Positions 63,810 to 64,000 of a stretch of 64,000 nt of DNA are shown here, piece by piece (position 1 is the first letter of the stretch; the number at the start of each line of letters is the position of its first letter). Source of the DNA: an uncultured Saprospiraceae bacterium (GTDB lineage: Bacteria > Bacteroidota > Bacteroidia > Chitinophagales > Saprospiraceae); contig CALIAU010000014.1 of the NCBI GenBank assembly GCA_938045585.1, forward strand, positions 1 to 64,000, written 5' to 3'. The notes below the pieces were generated by a model. The model was given only the letters and a program-made list of their open reading frames with translations. It made no database searches and was not told where the DNA came from. Both the position numbers and the translations under genes were made by a program.

Positions 63810-64000
63810 CTAACCCATAAATAAAGGTGAAAAATAAATATAGATCATAATCACAATCACGCACACCAAGATGCCGACCTGTTTTACATACTTCCAAGGA
63901 GAAATATCCACCTGATTCGTGTAAGTCAATTGATAGTCCTCAGTTCTAGGTTTGATCTTCCCAATGATTAGCATGATGATGACATTCAATACAAAGAGTA
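63810..64000 (-). CDS. SGLT-type sodium/solute symporter, C-terminal part
   Basis: A minus-strand frame enters from the right edge and ends at TAG 63810-63812. The 63 visible residues contain a transmembrane segment with FVLNVIIMLIIGKIKPRTED, a hydrophilic stretch (YTNQVDISPWKYVKQVG) and a last helix ending FSPLFMG. This is how sodium/sugar cotransporters of the SLC5/vSGLT group end. It is 14 bp upstream of the GntP gene. The start lies outside the window. Confidence 0.7.
   Translation of the reverse strand, partial: LFVLNVIIMLIIGKIKPRTEDYQLTYTNQVDISPWKYVKQVGILVCVIVIMIYIYFSPLFMG

Overview
The window comes from an AT-rich Bacteroidota genome, most likely a marine member of the Saprospiria or a related class. 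Four proteins end in type IX secretion (T9SS) sorting domains. There are SusC-like TonB-dependent receptors, Omp28-type lipoproteins, a DUF6029 barrel, several promoters that fit the Bacteroidota -7 box TAnnTTTG, and mostly weak Shine-Dalgarno signals. The genus cannot be fixed from the sequence alone.

Layout, left to right. A transposase fragment sits at the left edge, followed by prfC (-), a cation/proton antiporter (+) and a PadR/PspC stress-type pair (-). Next come two T9SS-exported proteins (-), an FAD oxidoreductase with a membrane polyferredoxin (+), and a TonB receptor with a T9SS esterase-fold protein that has lost its nucleophile (+). At 16.5-22.0 kb is a minus-strand ATP synthase operon, atpB-E-F-H-A-G, without beta and epsilon; its subunit a carries a signal peptide and seven 10-residue His-rich repeats. 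A 0.8 kb repeat-rich spacer leads to pheT, a coiled-coil gene, zapA and rny (-). At 27.7-32.8 kb a TonB receptor, a DUF2141 protein, a TPR-like protein and a LytS/LytTR pair form one operon. Then come Omp28/DUF6029 (-) opposite a TlpA thioredoxin, small proteins (DUF2805 and a bL12-C-terminal-like protein), an ABC-F factor with a GT2 enzyme, a PaaE-type reductase, Lrp, MarC, mqo and DUF1684. Two tandem Cys-rich lipoproteins follow. At 47.2-53.6 kb lies an operon of DUF2891, an Nramp-like transporter, pxpABC, XdhC and a glyoxalase-like protein. The right end holds an amidohydrolase, a HEFGH metalloprotease, an FG-GAP T9SS protein, tRNA-Val with a tandem array of its own 5' half, a lipoprotein esterase, an HxlR regulator divergent from a membrane protein, a quinone-oxidoreductase-like dehydrogenase, a GntP permease and the end of an SGLT-type symporter.

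The intergenic spacers carry structured dispersed DNA: a 26-nt imperfect palindrome in three places, two families of multi-hairpin elements whose stems change in a compensatory way while flanks stay fixed, a triple 18-nt hairpin array, and an irregular ACGGA-rich tract. The most unusual items are the His-rich AtpB, the tRNA-Val 5'-half array with a palindrome inserted in its D-arm, the covarying elements, the tandem Cys-rich lipoproteins, and the Nramp-like protein without the canonical metal ligands inside the 5-oxoprolinase operon.
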